This document shows, piece by piece, positions 23,744 to 31,850 of a stretch of 64,000 nucleotides of DNA (positions are counted from its first letter, which is position 1; each line of letters opens with the position of its first letter). The notes beneath the pieces are model-generated. The model worked only from the letters and a program-made list of their open reading frames with translations. It searched no databases and was not told where the DNA came from. Position numbers and translations under genes: made by a program. The stretch is from Nonomuraea fuscirosea (GTDB lineage: Bacteria; Actinomycetota; Actinomycetes; Streptosporangiales; Streptosporangiaceae), in contig NZ_PVNG01000016.1 of NCBI RefSeq assembly GCF_003001935.1, positions 186,001 through 250,000 of the forward strand, written 5' to 3'.

Positions 23744-25042
23744 TCACCGGGAGACGACGTGGCCGACGCGGAAGAAGCCGTCCGGGTCGTAGGCCCGCTT
23801 GACCTCGCGCAGCCCCGCGTAGTCCGCCGCGGTGAAGGCCTGCGCCGTCCGCGCGGGGTCGGCCAGGAAGTTCAGGAAAGTCCCGCCGTTCGCGTACGGC
23901 CGCAGTTCCTCGGCCAGCCCCGGCACGACGGTGTCCACGATCGCCGACAACCGGGTGGAACGGTGGCTCACAGGCCCGGCGTCCGGTCCGGGACGGCCCA
24001 GGGCGCCGCCCCAGTGGCGGATCTCCACCGTCTGCGCCCGCTCGGCGGCCCGCACCAGGGTGCCGATCAGCGCGTCGGGGACGGTGTCGAACATGTCCAT
24101 GTGCCGGTTCGGGGTCCCGCCCATGGCCGTGGCCGCGTACGTGCTGGTCCTCGTCTCGTCCAGCAGCGCCGGGCCGGCCGCCCGCCACAGCGGCGCGAGC
24201 AGTTCGCGGGCCTCGCGCGCCGGTCCGGTGTGCACGACCTTGACCATCGCCACGTGCCTGCCGCGCACCGCCGCCGGCGTCCCCTCGTCGCCGGGCATCC
24301 GCCTGAGCACCACGGCGGTGCTGATCTCGTCGGGGGCGTCGTCGATCCAGTCCCGGTACGCCGTCAGCAGCTCCGCCGCCACCTTCACCGGGAAGTACGC
24401 GAACCCGGAGAACACCTCGGACACCGGGTACAGCCGGAACTCCAGCGAGGTCACGACCCCGAACCCGCCACCGCCGCCGCGCAGCGCCCAGAACAGCTCC
24501 GGATGGCTGTCCGCGCTCGCCGTGACCTGCCGGCCGTCGGCGAGCAGCACCTCGGCCCGCACCACGCTGTCGGCGGCGAAGCCGTGCTTGCGCCCGAGCC
24601 AGCCCAGCCCGCCGCCGAGCGTGTAGCCGACGACGCCCACGGACGGCGACGAACCGGACAGCGGCGCCAGCCCGAACGGCGCGGCGGCGGCGGCCACCTC
24701 GCCCCAGCGCGCGCCCGGCCCCACACGGGCGATCCGGCGGGCGGGGTCGACCAGGACCGACGCCATCGGGGCGGTCTTGACCAGGATGCCGCCGTCGCAG
24801 GCGGTGTGCGTCCCGTGTCCGGTGGCCTGGACCGCGAACGGCACCCCGTTGGCCCGCGCGGCCAGCAGCGCGGCGCGCACGTCCGCGGCATCGTACGCCT
24901 CGGCGACCAGCGCCGGGCGGGAGTCCACGGCCGGGTTCAGCGAACGGCGCGCCTCGTCGTAGCCGGCCTCGCCGGGCAGGTGCACGGGTCCGGTGAACCC
25001 GGGCAGGCGGATCTCGTCCTGGATGGTGTACGGCTGGCTCAT
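23744..25042 (-). CDS. FAD-linked oxidoreductase with berberine-bridge-type C-terminus
   Basis: 432 residues. An N-terminal FAD-binding (PCMH) domain includes VQATGHGTHTACDGGILV, in which the His is the expected covalent flavin attachment (about residue 75). In GYTLGGGLGWLGRKHG the Cys used for double attachment in some relatives is absent, so single attachment is likely. The BBE tail is RVKRAYDP-like (VKRAYDPDGFFRVGHVV). These enzymes oxidise alcohols, sugars or alkaloid-like compounds. A perfect palindrome lies 24 bp upstream of the start. Confidence 0.87.
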   Translation of the reverse strand: MSQPYTIQDEIRLPGFTGPVHLPGEAGYDEARRSLNPAVDSRPALVAEAYDAADVRAALLAARANGVPFAVQATGHGTHTACDGGILVKTAPMASVLVDPARRIARVGPGARWGEVAAAAAPFGLAPLSGSSPSVGVVGYTLGGGLGWLGRKHGFAADSVVRAEVLLADGRQVTASADSHPELFWALRGGGGGFGVVTSLEFRLYPVSEVFSGFAYFPVKVAAELLTAYRDWIDDAPDEISTAVVLRRMPGDEGTPAAVRGRHVAMVKVVHTGPAREARELLAPLWRAAGPALLDETRTSTYAATAMGGTPNRHMDMFDTVPDALIGTLVRAAERAQTVEIRHWGGALGRPGPDAGPVSHRSTRLSAIVDTVVPGLAEELRPYANGGTFLNFLADPARTAQAFTAADYAGLREVKRAYDPDGFFRVGHVVSR

Positions 25043-25065
25043 GTCTGCGGCCCTTCTCGTCCTCG

Positions 25066-25080
25066 GTGATCTGAGATCAC
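25066..25080. promoter_or_regulatory. Perfect palindrome GTGATCTGAGATCAC
   Basis: A 15-bp palindrome (7-bp arms, 1-nt centre) 24-38 nt upstream of the FAD enzyme start, where it would overlap its promoter or leader. Likely an operator for an unlinked regulator; no adjacent regulator gene is present. Confidence 0.5.
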
Positions 25081-25263
25081 TGTGCTGGAGGGCGCTTACG
25101 GCCTTGTTCCGATCGCCTTACCGCGGCCCTTAAGCGCCTGAAGGACTCCAGGATCGTCCGGCCGGGGCCGCCGCCGAATCGGCCGCTCGTCGCCACGGGG
25201 GATACGCCGAGGGGCGTAGGAGAGGGGCGGTCCGCGTACACCGTCGTAGACCCACGTGCGGCG

Positions 25264-25913
25264 GGACGTCCCGCACCGCCCTCCGCCCCCGCCGCTACCT
25301 CTGACTCGGGGGAGGGCTCGTGGGCCTGGACCGATGACCGCGGCAAGAACATCTCACTCCCGCGGCGGCCGCAGCGCGTCGTCGCCCAGTCGGGCGCCGT
25401 CGCCGCGCTGTGGGGCTTCGGCGTGCGCCCCGTCGGCGTGTTCGGGCCGCACAAGCTCAAGGGCGGCGGGCCCGACCCCGAGGTCGGCGAGGTCGGCATC
25501 ACCAAGGTGGAGTCGATCGGCAACGTGTGGGGCGAGTTCGACATCGAGAAGTACGAGCAACTCGCCGCCGCCCTCGGCGCGGACCCGGGTGCGGCGCCCG
25601 TGGTCGAGGCCAGGAGGCGCTTCGAGGCCGCCGGCGCGCGCTCCAAGCTCTCGCCGCCGAGCGGCCGGGGCTCAAGGTCGTGATCGTCACCGGCACGCCC
25701 GAGTCCCTGTACGTCGCCTATCTGCCGGATCACCCCGACATCACGTACTGGGGCGAGCTCGGCCTGAACATCGTCTCCCCCGAGCAGCCGACCGCGAGCG
25801 AGGGCGGCTTCTGGGAGGTGCTCAGCTGGGAGAACGCCGACAAGTACCCGGCCGACGTGATCCTCGTGAGCGGGCGTGCCCAGCCGATGAAGATTGAAGA
25901 GATGCCGGATTCC
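25264..25913 (+). pseudogene. Remnant of a siderophore-binding ABC transporter lipoprotein
   Basis: One frame from about 25321 reads WTDDRGKNISLPRRPQRVV, then GVFGPHKLKGG and VESIGNVWGEFDIEKYEQLAA, as in FecB-like iron-siderophore binding proteins. It stops at 25681; the continuation lies in another frame from about 25640 (GLKVVIVTGTPESLYVAYLP; TYWGELGLNIVSPE; VLSWENADKYPADVILV). The signal peptide and lipobox are missing, the middle is shortened, and the last about 60 residues are gone where it meets the convergent phosphoesterase gene. Deletions plus a frameshift make it non-functional. Confidence 0.8.
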
Positions 25914-25916
25914 GGA

Positions 25917-26399
25917 TCAGGTGACGGGGACGATCTCCGCCGCCGTCAGGACGCCGCCCTTGATGGTGAGCAGGCCGATGGTGCCGTGCGGCTGTCGGCG
26001 GCGGTCGGTGGGGGAGCCCGGGTTGAAGATCCGCAGGCCCTCGCCGGACTCGTCGAGCGGGATGTGCGAGTGCCCGAACACCACCAGGTCCGCGTCCGGG
26101 AAGCGGCGGCGCATCCGGGCCAGGCGGCCCTTGGCCGGGCCGCTGTCGTGGATCATCCCGACCCGCAGGCCGTCCAGCGTCAGCTCCAGCGTCTCCGGCG
26201 CCTTCACGTCGGGGCCGTCGTTGTTGCCCTTGACGACGTGCACGGGAGCGTAGGCGGCCAGCTCGTCCAAGACCGAGGGGACACAGACGTCACCCGCGTG
26301 CAGGATGACGTCGGCGCCCCGCAGGTGCCCGGCCACCTGCGGCGGGCACGCACGCCAGCGTCGGGGCGCATGCGTGTCGGACAGGGCGACGACCTTCAC
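25917..26399 (-). CDS. YfcE/MJ0936-type metallophosphoesterase
   Basis: 160-residue single-domain phosphodiesterase with two metals. Motifs in order: ALSDTHA (about 5-11), HAGDV, KGNNDG, and FGHSHIP near residue 108, then FNPGSPTDRR. These are the full calcineurin-like set. GTG 26399 is chosen because GGAGG is 9 nt upstream and the protein then starts directly with the first strand; GTG 26417 is possible. It ends against the siderophore pseudogene. Confidence 0.88.
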   Translation of the reverse strand: MKVVALSDTHAPRRWRACPPQVAGHLRGADVILHAGDVCVPSVLDELAAYAPVHVVKGNNDGPDVKAPETLELTLDGLRVGMIHDSGPAKGRLARMRRRFPDADLVVFGHSHIPLDESGEGLRIFNPGSPTDRRRQPHGTIGLLTIKGGVLTAAEIVPVT

Positions 26400-26513
26400 C
26401 CGCTCAGTCCTCCCCACTCAGCCGCGCCTCACCCCCGCGACTCCTGCTCACCCCCCACTCACCTCCGCGAACCGGCCGCGGGAACCGGCCGCGACCCAGC
26501 CCTCCCGAGGCGA

Positions 26514-27242
26514 TCACGCCGTGTCGTACAACTCTCGCAGCCACTCCCGCCACCGCGTGCCCTGCTCCTCCCCGCCACCGTCGAACAGCAGGTGGGAGGC
26601 GATCATGGAGCCGCCGAACCCCTGGAGGAAGCGGTAGATCGCGTCGCCGGTCCGCACCCCGACCGTCTGGGAGTTGCGATAGAAGACGACGCCCTCGACC
26701 CCGTCCCCGGGCCCGAAGCGGATCCGGTCGCCGGGTGACGGCGGGCCGCCCAGCGCCGCGTTCAGCCGTTCCCACGCGTGCGGCCAGTCCGTGACGGGCG
26801 GGCTGAACTCGGTGAGCGGGGTCGCCGCCCGCCCCGCGAAGTGGTTGAGGTATTCGACCAGCGTCGCGAAGTACATCTCCAGACCCCTGGACATGGCCTC
26901 GAACTCGTCCTGCCAGTCGTCGCCCGGCAGGAACCCGCTGGTCACCATGCGGATGACGGTGCTGCTCCGCTCCCGCCCCTCGATCATGAACTCGTACGCG
27001 ACGAAACGGCCGTCCTCGCCCTTGTCACTGCCGTGCGCCAGGCGGGCCGGCGGCTCGGCCTCGGTCACGGTGGACGGCGGCAGCTCGAACGGCCCGAACG
27101 CCGTGCGGACGACGCCGTCGGCCACCTCGGTGCGCCCCATGAACCAGGAGTCGATGCCGGGGCCGGTCGAGATGGCCTCCCAGACCTCCTCCGGGCTCGC
27201 CCCGACCTGCGCCTCCTGGGGGAGCTCGAACCCGTGCCCCAC
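26514..27242 (-). CDS. SRPBCC/AHSA1-domain protein
   Basis: 242 residues with an N-terminal START-like ligand cavity domain (VGASPEEVWEAISTGPGIDS is the AHSA1 opening) and a second, weaker half ending in a helix. It begins 1 nt after the ArsR-type gene (GTG start), so it is co-translated with it. ArsR-SRPBCC pairs are common in actinomycetes, and the SRPBCC protein is often thought to bind or modify the regulator's signal; that role is not established. Confidence 0.82.
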   Translation of the reverse strand: MGHGFELPQEAQVGASPEEVWEAISTGPGIDSWFMGRTEVADGVVRTAFGPFELPPSTVTEAEPPARLAHGSDKGEDGRFVAYEFMIEGRERSSTVIRMVTSGFLPGDDWQDEFEAMSRGLEMYFATLVEYLNHFAGRAATPLTEFSPPVTDWPHAWERLNAALGGPPSPGDRIRFGPGDGVEGVVFYRNSQTVGVRTGDAIYRFLQGFGGSMIASHLLFDGGGEEQGTRWREWLRELYDTA

Positions 27243-27243
27243 G

Positions 27244-27828
27244 TCAGTGCTCCTTCACCGCGGGATGGACGGCCACGATCAGCCGATGGTCCCGCCCGCC
27301 CTCGGCGCTCTCGTCGTGATATTTGCTGACAAGTGAGGTGACGCACTGCGCCAGCTCCTCCGCGAACGCCGCCCGGTCGGCCGCCGACGCGAAGCGCACC
27401 TCGCCGTCGAGGGCGAACGTGGCCACCCGCTTGCGCGTCTTGGCGGCCCCCGTGATCAGCGTGCCGACATCGCGTACGAGCTGCGCGGCCAGCGCCAGCA
27501 GCCAGCGCGCCGACAGCCGGTCGGAGAACCGGCCCGGATCGGGCTGCACGGAGGCCAGCGCGACGGGCGAGATCACGAAGGACGCGGCCGTCGCCTGCAT
27601 CACGCGCTCGGTGACGTTGCCCTTCTTGCGCTCCTCGACCAGCTCCACCAGCCCGTGCCGCTCCAGCGTGCGCAGGTGGTAGTTGACCTTCTGCCTGGCC
27701 AGGCCTACCTTGGCGGCCAGCGAGGTCGCCGAACCCGGCTCGACCAGCTCGGACAGCAGTTTCGAGCGCATGGGGTCGAGCGACGCCTCGGCCGCCGCGG
27801 GGTCCTCGATCACCGCCACTTCATGCAT
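27244..27828 (-). CDS. ArsR-like winged-helix regulator
   Basis: 194 residues. The N-terminal winged helix (about 20-75) reads SATSLAAKVGLARQKVNYHL then RTLERHGLVEL, an ArsR/HTH_20-type fold without the metal-binding Cys pair. The C-terminal half is helical with an acidic end. The promoter at 27835-27863 places transcription at this ATG, so the mRNA is probably leaderless. It is upstream of, and coupled to, the SRPBCC gene. Confidence 0.82.
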   Translation of the reverse strand: MHEVAVIEDPAAAEASLDPMRSKLLSELVEPGSATSLAAKVGLARQKVNYHLRTLERHGLVELVEERKKGNVTERVMQATAASFVISPVALASVQPDPGRFSDRLSARWLLALAAQLVRDVGTLITGAAKTRKRVATFALDGEVRFASAADRAAFAEELAQCVTSLVSKYHDESAEGGRDHRLIVAVHPAVKEH

Positions 27829-27834
27829 GGCTGA

Positions 27835-27863
27835 ACCATGCCACCGAAAAAAATCCTTGTCAA
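27835..27863 (-). promoter_or_regulatory. Consensus-like promoter of the ArsR gene
   Basis: -35 TTGACA (27858-27863), 17-bp spacer with a T-run, -10 CATGGT (27835-27840), then 6 nt to the ATG. This predicts a leaderless message. It is one of the few perfect -35 boxes in the window. Confidence 0.55.
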
Positions 27864-27916
27864 GAAGCCGAGTGGCCGGCCGTCACGGGTGAGGGCGAAC
27901 GTCTACCCTTGACACC

Positions 27917-28747
27917 GTGCGTACCCCCGATCCCGCCCCCGACCTCGCCGGCATCGCCGATCGGCTGGCTGCCGTCCCCGGTGTGGTGGCCGTCGTCCTG
28001 GGCGGCAGCCGGGCCCGCGGCACCCACCGGCCCGACTCCGACATCGACCTCGGCCTCTACTACCGCGGCGACCTCGACGTCGGCGAGTTGCGTACCCTCG
28101 CCGCGAAGCTGACCGGCCAGGACACCGAGGTCACCGAGCCCGGCGGCTGGGGTCCCTGGGTGGACGGGGGCGGCTGGCTCACCGTGGACGGCTGGCGGGT
28201 GGACTGGATCTACCGCGACCTCGACCGGGTACGCCGCATCTGGGACGACTGCCAGGCCGGCCGCTACGAGATCGGCTTCCAGGTCGGTCACCCGCTCGGC
28301 TTCTACTCCCACGCCTACGCCGGCGAGGTGGCCCTGTGCCAGGTGCTCGCCGACCCCGGGGGCGAGCTCGCCGCGGTGCGCGAGGAGACCAAGCACTACC
28401 CTCCCGCACTGCGGGAGGCGCTGATCGGCGGGCTGTGGGAGTGCGACTTCGCCCTGACGACCGCCCGGTACGGCGCCGCCGGCCGCGATCCGGCGTACGC
28501 GGCGGCGACCCTGTTCCGGGCGATCGGCGTGGCCTGCCACGCACTGCACGCGGCCGACGAGACGTGGCTGATCAACGAGAAGGGCATGATCGCCTCGGCC
28601 GACCGGCTCCCGTCGGCCCCGGACGGCTTCGGCGACCGGGCGCGCGCACTCCTGGCGGCGGTGGGGGAGACCCCGGAGCAGATCGGCCACACCATCGACG
28701 CCGCCACCCACCTCATCACCGACGTCCGTACAGCCTGCGGCACCTGA
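27917..28747 (+). CDS. Nucleotidyltransferase-domain protein
   Basis: 276 residues. The polymerase-beta-type nucleotidyltransferase signature is complete: LGGSRARGTHRPDSDIDLGL (about 28-47) with the GS and DxD residues, and a third acid in WRVDWIYRD. The C-terminal part is helical, like kanamycin nucleotidyltransferase and DUF4037 proteins. No ribosome-binding site precedes the GTG, and TACCCT at 27904-27909 fits a leaderless start. Possible roles are adenylation of a small molecule or an orphan antitoxin-like enzyme. Its stop region is duplicated. Confidence 0.82.
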   Translation: MRTPDPAPDLAGIADRLAAVPGVVAVVLGGSRARGTHRPDSDIDLGLYYRGDLDVGELRTLAAKLTGQDTEVTEPGGWGPWVDGGGWLTVDGWRVDWIYRDLDRVRRIWDDCQAGRYEIGFQVGHPLGFYSHAYAGEVALCQVLADPGGELAAVREETKHYPPALREALIGGLWECDFALTTARYGAAGRDPAYAAATLFRAIGVACHALHAADETWLINEKGMIASADRLPSAPDGFGDRARALLAAVGETPEQIGHTIDAATHLITDVRTACGT

Positions 28748-28810
28748 CAGGGTACGGCCCGCAGCACCTGACCGCTCAAGCCGGCGCCCGGGTGCCCGAC
28801 CGCTCAAGCC
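28728..28810. repeat. Two nested tandem duplications after the nucleotidyltransferase gene
   Basis: A 24-bp unit (28728-28751, 28752-28775; three mismatches in the first 21 bp) includes the TGA stop. It runs into a 28-bp-period duplication of GACCGCTCAAGCC (28770-28782, 28798-28810). Confidence 0.7.
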
Positions 28811-28883
28811 CGCACCCGGAACTTTCGTGGAGCGCGCGTCGTACCGCCGGAACCGCGGCGGATCCGCGAGCGTTGTACTGGCG

Positions 28884-29669
28884 ATGCCGGACGACCAACC
28901 GCCCCTGGCGGCGACCGAGCGGGCGGCGACCGCGGGGGAGCACGCCCCTGTCGTGGTGTTCCTGCACGGCGTGGGCTGCGCCCGCGACCAGTTCGCCGCC
29001 CAGCTCGCGGGCCTCGATCGGCGGCTGCTGCTGCTCAGCCTGGATCTGCCCGGCCATGGCGAGTCACCGCCGCTGCCCGGTGGCGGGTACGGGGTGGCGA
29101 CGGTGGCCGCGGCGGTGGAGAACGACCTGGTCAGGCGGGGCTTGGGCGAGATCGTCCTGGTCGGGCACAGCGCAGGAGGCATCGCCGCCCTCCTGGTCGC
29201 TGCGACACGACCCGATCTCGTGCGTGGTGTCGTCGTCGTGGACTCCACCATCGCGCTCACGGAGCCCGAGCTCCAGGCAAACCGGGCACGTTCCACCGAA
29301 TCGGACAATAGTGACTGGCGGCGCCACTTCATGGGCGCGATGACCCAAGCGTGGGGCACGGGCGAGCACGGCCGGGCCGCGGTGTTCCGGACGCTGGAAC
29401 GCACGCCCATGCACGTCGCCAAGCCGTTCTGGCACAGCGTTCTGGCCTTCGAGCCGGAGTACCTGTGGCGCCGCGTCACGGTGCCCGCCCTGTACATCAG
29501 GTCCCGGCGCGACACCGACCTGCGGCTGCTCCGGACGCTCAACCCGTTGATCTCGACAGCGGATCTGCGCCCGCGCTGCGGCGGGCACTGGCCGCACGTG
29601 CAGTGTCCTGACGCGGTCAACGCGGCACTGCACCAGTTCCTGACCCGGCTCGGACTTATCGGCGGATGA
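28884..29669 (+). CDS. Alpha/beta-hydrolase
   Basis: 261 residues from ATG 28884 (an in-frame GTG at 28827 adds an unlikely basic tail). Oxyanion motif FLHGVGCARDQF, nucleophile elbow VGHSAGGIAAL (Ser about 99), acid candidate in SRRDTD, and catalytic His in GGHWPHVQCP. The fold resembles C-C-bond hydrolases and haloperoxidase-like esterases. It lies 12 bp upstream of the DUF4760-like gene, so co-transcription is possible. Confidence 0.83.
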   Translation: MPDDQPPLAATERAATAGEHAPVVVFLHGVGCARDQFAAQLAGLDRRLLLLSLDLPGHGESPPLPGGGYGVATVAAAVENDLVRRGLGEIVLVGHSAGGIAALLVAATRPDLVRGVVVVDSTIALTEPELQANRARSTESDNSDWRRHFMGAMTQAWGTGEHGRAAVFRTLERTPMHVAKPFWHSVLAFEPEYLWRRVTVPALYIRSRRDTDLRLLRTLNPLISTADLRPRCGGHWPHVQCPDAVNAALHQFLTRLGLIGG

Positions 29670-29681
29670 GGGGATGCCATC

Positions 29682-30185
29682 GTGGACGTGTCCGTGCTCA
29701 TCAACATCGGAGCGGTGATCGTGTCGATCCTGGCTCTGGTCACCTCGGCGCTGCTGGCGCGTAACCAGTTCAAGGCGCAACGGCACGGCAACCATGTCGG
29801 CCCGCTCGTCGAACTGCTCAAGGAGTTCCGCTCGCTGGAGTTTCACCGCAACTACGCCTTCATCAGGAACGAGCTCCCGAAACTCTCCAGTGACCTGGGC
29901 ATCTCCGGGCTGGACGAGGAGGTCCAGCGCAAGATCTACGACATCGGATACTTCTTCCAGCTCTACAGCATCCTCGCGCATCTTGACGTCATCGACCGGG
30001 AGTTCATCAGGTCCCTGCTGCGCAGGCGTTATGTCGAAGCCTGGGCCGCACTCGAACCGTTCGTGCGCAAGGAGCGAGAGCTGCAGGGGCTGCCCGGCAG
30101 TTCGATACTCAACATCCTGGAGCATTTCGCGGTTGATCTGCGCGACCACCCGCCGACCGACATGCAGGTGGTATTGCGTCGCTGA
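29682..30185 (+). CDS. Small membrane-anchored DUF4760-like protein
   Basis: 167 residues: one N-terminal membrane helix (about 5-27, INIGAVIVSILALVTSALLA), then a cytosolic helical domain typical of DUF4760 (FRSLEFHRNYAFIRNEL; YDIGYFFQLYSILAHLDVID). GTG start with GAGGGG 8 nt upstream. Codon use is noticeably less GC-biased than its neighbours (ATA, TTC/CAT, AGT codons), suggesting transfer. The function of the family is unknown. Confidence 0.65.
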   Translation: MDVSVLINIGAVIVSILALVTSALLARNQFKAQRHGNHVGPLVELLKEFRSLEFHRNYAFIRNELPKLSSDLGISGLDEEVQRKIYDIGYFFQLYSILAHLDVIDREFIRSLLRRRYVEAWAALEPFVRKERELQGLPGSSILNILEHFAVDLRDHPPTDMQVVLRR

Positions 30186-30215
30186 ACGCGATGCCGGAGG
30201 CGGGCGGCTCGGCGC

Positions 30216-30701
30216 TCAGACCGGCTGGTCGAGGGCGCGGGTGAATCGGATGGCCTCTTCCCGGTAGCCCGCGCCGGCGTAGAAGCGGCGGGCGGTCGTG
30301 TTGCTCGCCGCCGTCTCCAGCGTCATCTGGCTCACGCCCTGCTCGCGCGCCCAGGCCTCCGCCGTGCTGAGCAGCCGGCGGCCTAGGCCCGTCCGGGCGG
30401 TGTGGGGGGCGACGGCCAGTTCGCCGATGTAGGCCTCCATCGACCCGGTGAAGTGGCGACGGGTGTTGACCGAGACCACGCCGACGACCTCGCCCTCGCC
30501 CTCGGCGACGAACACGGCGCCGGGATGGTCCTGTTCGGGCGTGAAGTAGCCGGCGAGCCACTGCCTGGCCGCCTCGACGACGGCGTCGGGGTCGGTCCAT
30601 TCGGGCAGCCCTTCGCCCAGCCGGGAGACGAGGGCCATGACGGCCTGGCGATCTTCTACGCGAACGGGACGGATCTGGATGGATCTGTGCTCGACGCTCA
30701 T
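30216..30701 (-). CDS. GNAT-family N-acetyltransferase
   Basis: 161 residues. The acetyl-CoA pyrophosphate loop is HTARTGLGRRLLSTAEAWA (about 100-118), preceded by the beta-4 strand IGELAVAP and followed by NTTARRFYAGAGYREEAIRF. ATG 30701 chosen at the start of the conserved IQIRPVRVEDR; ATG 30713 is also possible. Neither has a clear ribosome-binding site. Confidence 0.85.
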   Translation of the reverse strand: MSVEHRSIQIRPVRVEDRQAVMALVSRLGEGLPEWTDPDAVVEAARQWLAGYFTPEQDHPGAVFVAEGEGEVVGVVSVNTRRHFTGSMEAYIGELAVAPHTARTGLGRRLLSTAEAWAREQGVSQMTLETAASNTTARRFYAGAGYREEAIRFTRALDQPV

Positions 30702-30748
30702 AGGTCGAAGCATGTCATTTGGGGCCGTGCCGGGTGGCGGTCCGGGTA

Positions 30749-30900
30749 TGTCATCAGCTGTCGGAGGAGCAGCTCGGCTCAAACGTGGTGGGCAAGAGCG
30801 CCCTGCTCGGTCTGCTGGGAGCCGTCACCCATCCCAGCCGCGGCGTGGTCGAACACGGCGGCGCTCGTTCCCCGCTGGACGCCGTCACCGGCACCGGGCC
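30749..30900 (+). pseudogene. Short remnant resembling an ABC ATPase Walker A region
   Basis: The frame from 30770 reads QLGSNVVGKSALLGLLGAV then THPSRGVVEHGG, which lines up with the Walker A segment of ABC-F-type ATPases (G-x-N-G-x-G-K-S-T-L-L), with GK-S kept but two glycines lost. No start, no Walker B and no further ABC sequence follow. Probably a decayed fragment; chance resemblance is possible. Confidence 0.35.
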
Positions 30901-30932
30901 GGCCCCGGCGCCGCTGCCCCGTCTCAGTGCGG

Positions 30933-31850
30933 TCATGAGCGGCAGCGGGCCGACGGCGGGGACGGGGACTTCGGGCGGCCGACGCGGGCCACGTGGAGAA
31001 GCGTCTCCGGATCAGACACCCCCAGCCGCCCCGCCAGCACCTCCCTGGTCGGCTCGCAGTCGATGACCTGGCTGAGCGGATGCGTGGTGTACCCGAGCCC
31101 GGACAACGTCAGCCAGTTCCGCATCAGCGCCCGGCCCAGCCCGACCTCCTCGGTGACGTCGCCCACCAGCACCAAGACGTCCCCGTCGTAGTCGAGCAGC
31201 CCCCGCGACGCCCCCGCCAGCACCCTGGGCAGGCCGAGCCGCCGCAGCGCCGGGTACAGAGCCAGCGAGGCGCGCAGCCCGAGCGCCTCCGCCCTGGTGA
31301 GCGCGAGGGCCCGGTCGCTCAGGCCGTCGAGGAAGTAGCGCCGGTGCCGCCGGGTCAGCCGCAGCCAGGCGCGAAGCTCCCGCGTCACCCGCCGGTCGCC
31401 GAACTGGTGCAGGTCCGCCGCGTGCAGCAGGTCCGCCAGGTCCCGGCAGGGGAGCCGGCGCATCCCCTCCATGGCGCCGGCCACCTCCTCGGGCAGCCGC
31501 CCGCCGTGGTACTCGCCGCGATTGGCCCCTCTGGCCCGTACGTCGGCCGTGGTGAACGGCGTCTCGTACCGTCGCTCGGCCGCGTGCAGGAAGCCCACCC
31601 GCAGCGGACCCGGATCGGGGCGGAAGGCGACGTCGAGGCCGGCGTCCGCGCACACGATCAGGCAGCACTCGACGAACGCCCCCAGGCTGAGCCGCAGGTC
31701 ACGCCCCGTCGGGTCGCTGACGGGCAGGGCGCGGGCCGGGTCCCAGCCGACGGCCACCTCGTCACCGTCGTACGTGAGCGTCCACGGCTGGGTGTTGTGC
31801 GCGCTGGGCGCGCGCCAGAAGTCGGGCTCCAGCGCCCGCAGCTCTCTCAC
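30933..31850 (-). CDS. Acg-like nitroreductase-family protein
   Basis: 305 residues. The opening RAPSAHNTQPWTL is the hallmark of Acg/Rv2032-type FMN-binding relatives of nitroreductases, and the C-terminal GLGRALMRNWLTLSGLGYTT is the matching second flavin contact. In other operons such flavoproteins oxidise peptides or reduce small molecules; Acg itself is an unusual FMN-sequestering protein. Last gene of the four-gene overlapping operon (ATGA overlap, 31847-31850). Confidence 0.75.
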   Translation of the reverse strand: MRELRALEPDFWRAPSAHNTQPWTLTYDGDEVAVGWDPARALPVSDPTGRDLRLSLGAFVECCLIVCADAGLDVAFRPDPGPLRVGFLHAAERRYETPFTTADVRARGANRGEYHGGRLPEEVAGAMEGMRRLPCRDLADLLHAADLHQFGDRRVTRELRAWLRLTRRHRRYFLDGLSDRALALTRAEALGLRASLALYPALRRLGLPRVLAGASRGLLDYDGDVLVLVGDVTEEVGLGRALMRNWLTLSGLGYTTHPLSQVIDCEPTREVLAGRLGVSDPETLLHVARVGRPKSPSPPSARCRS

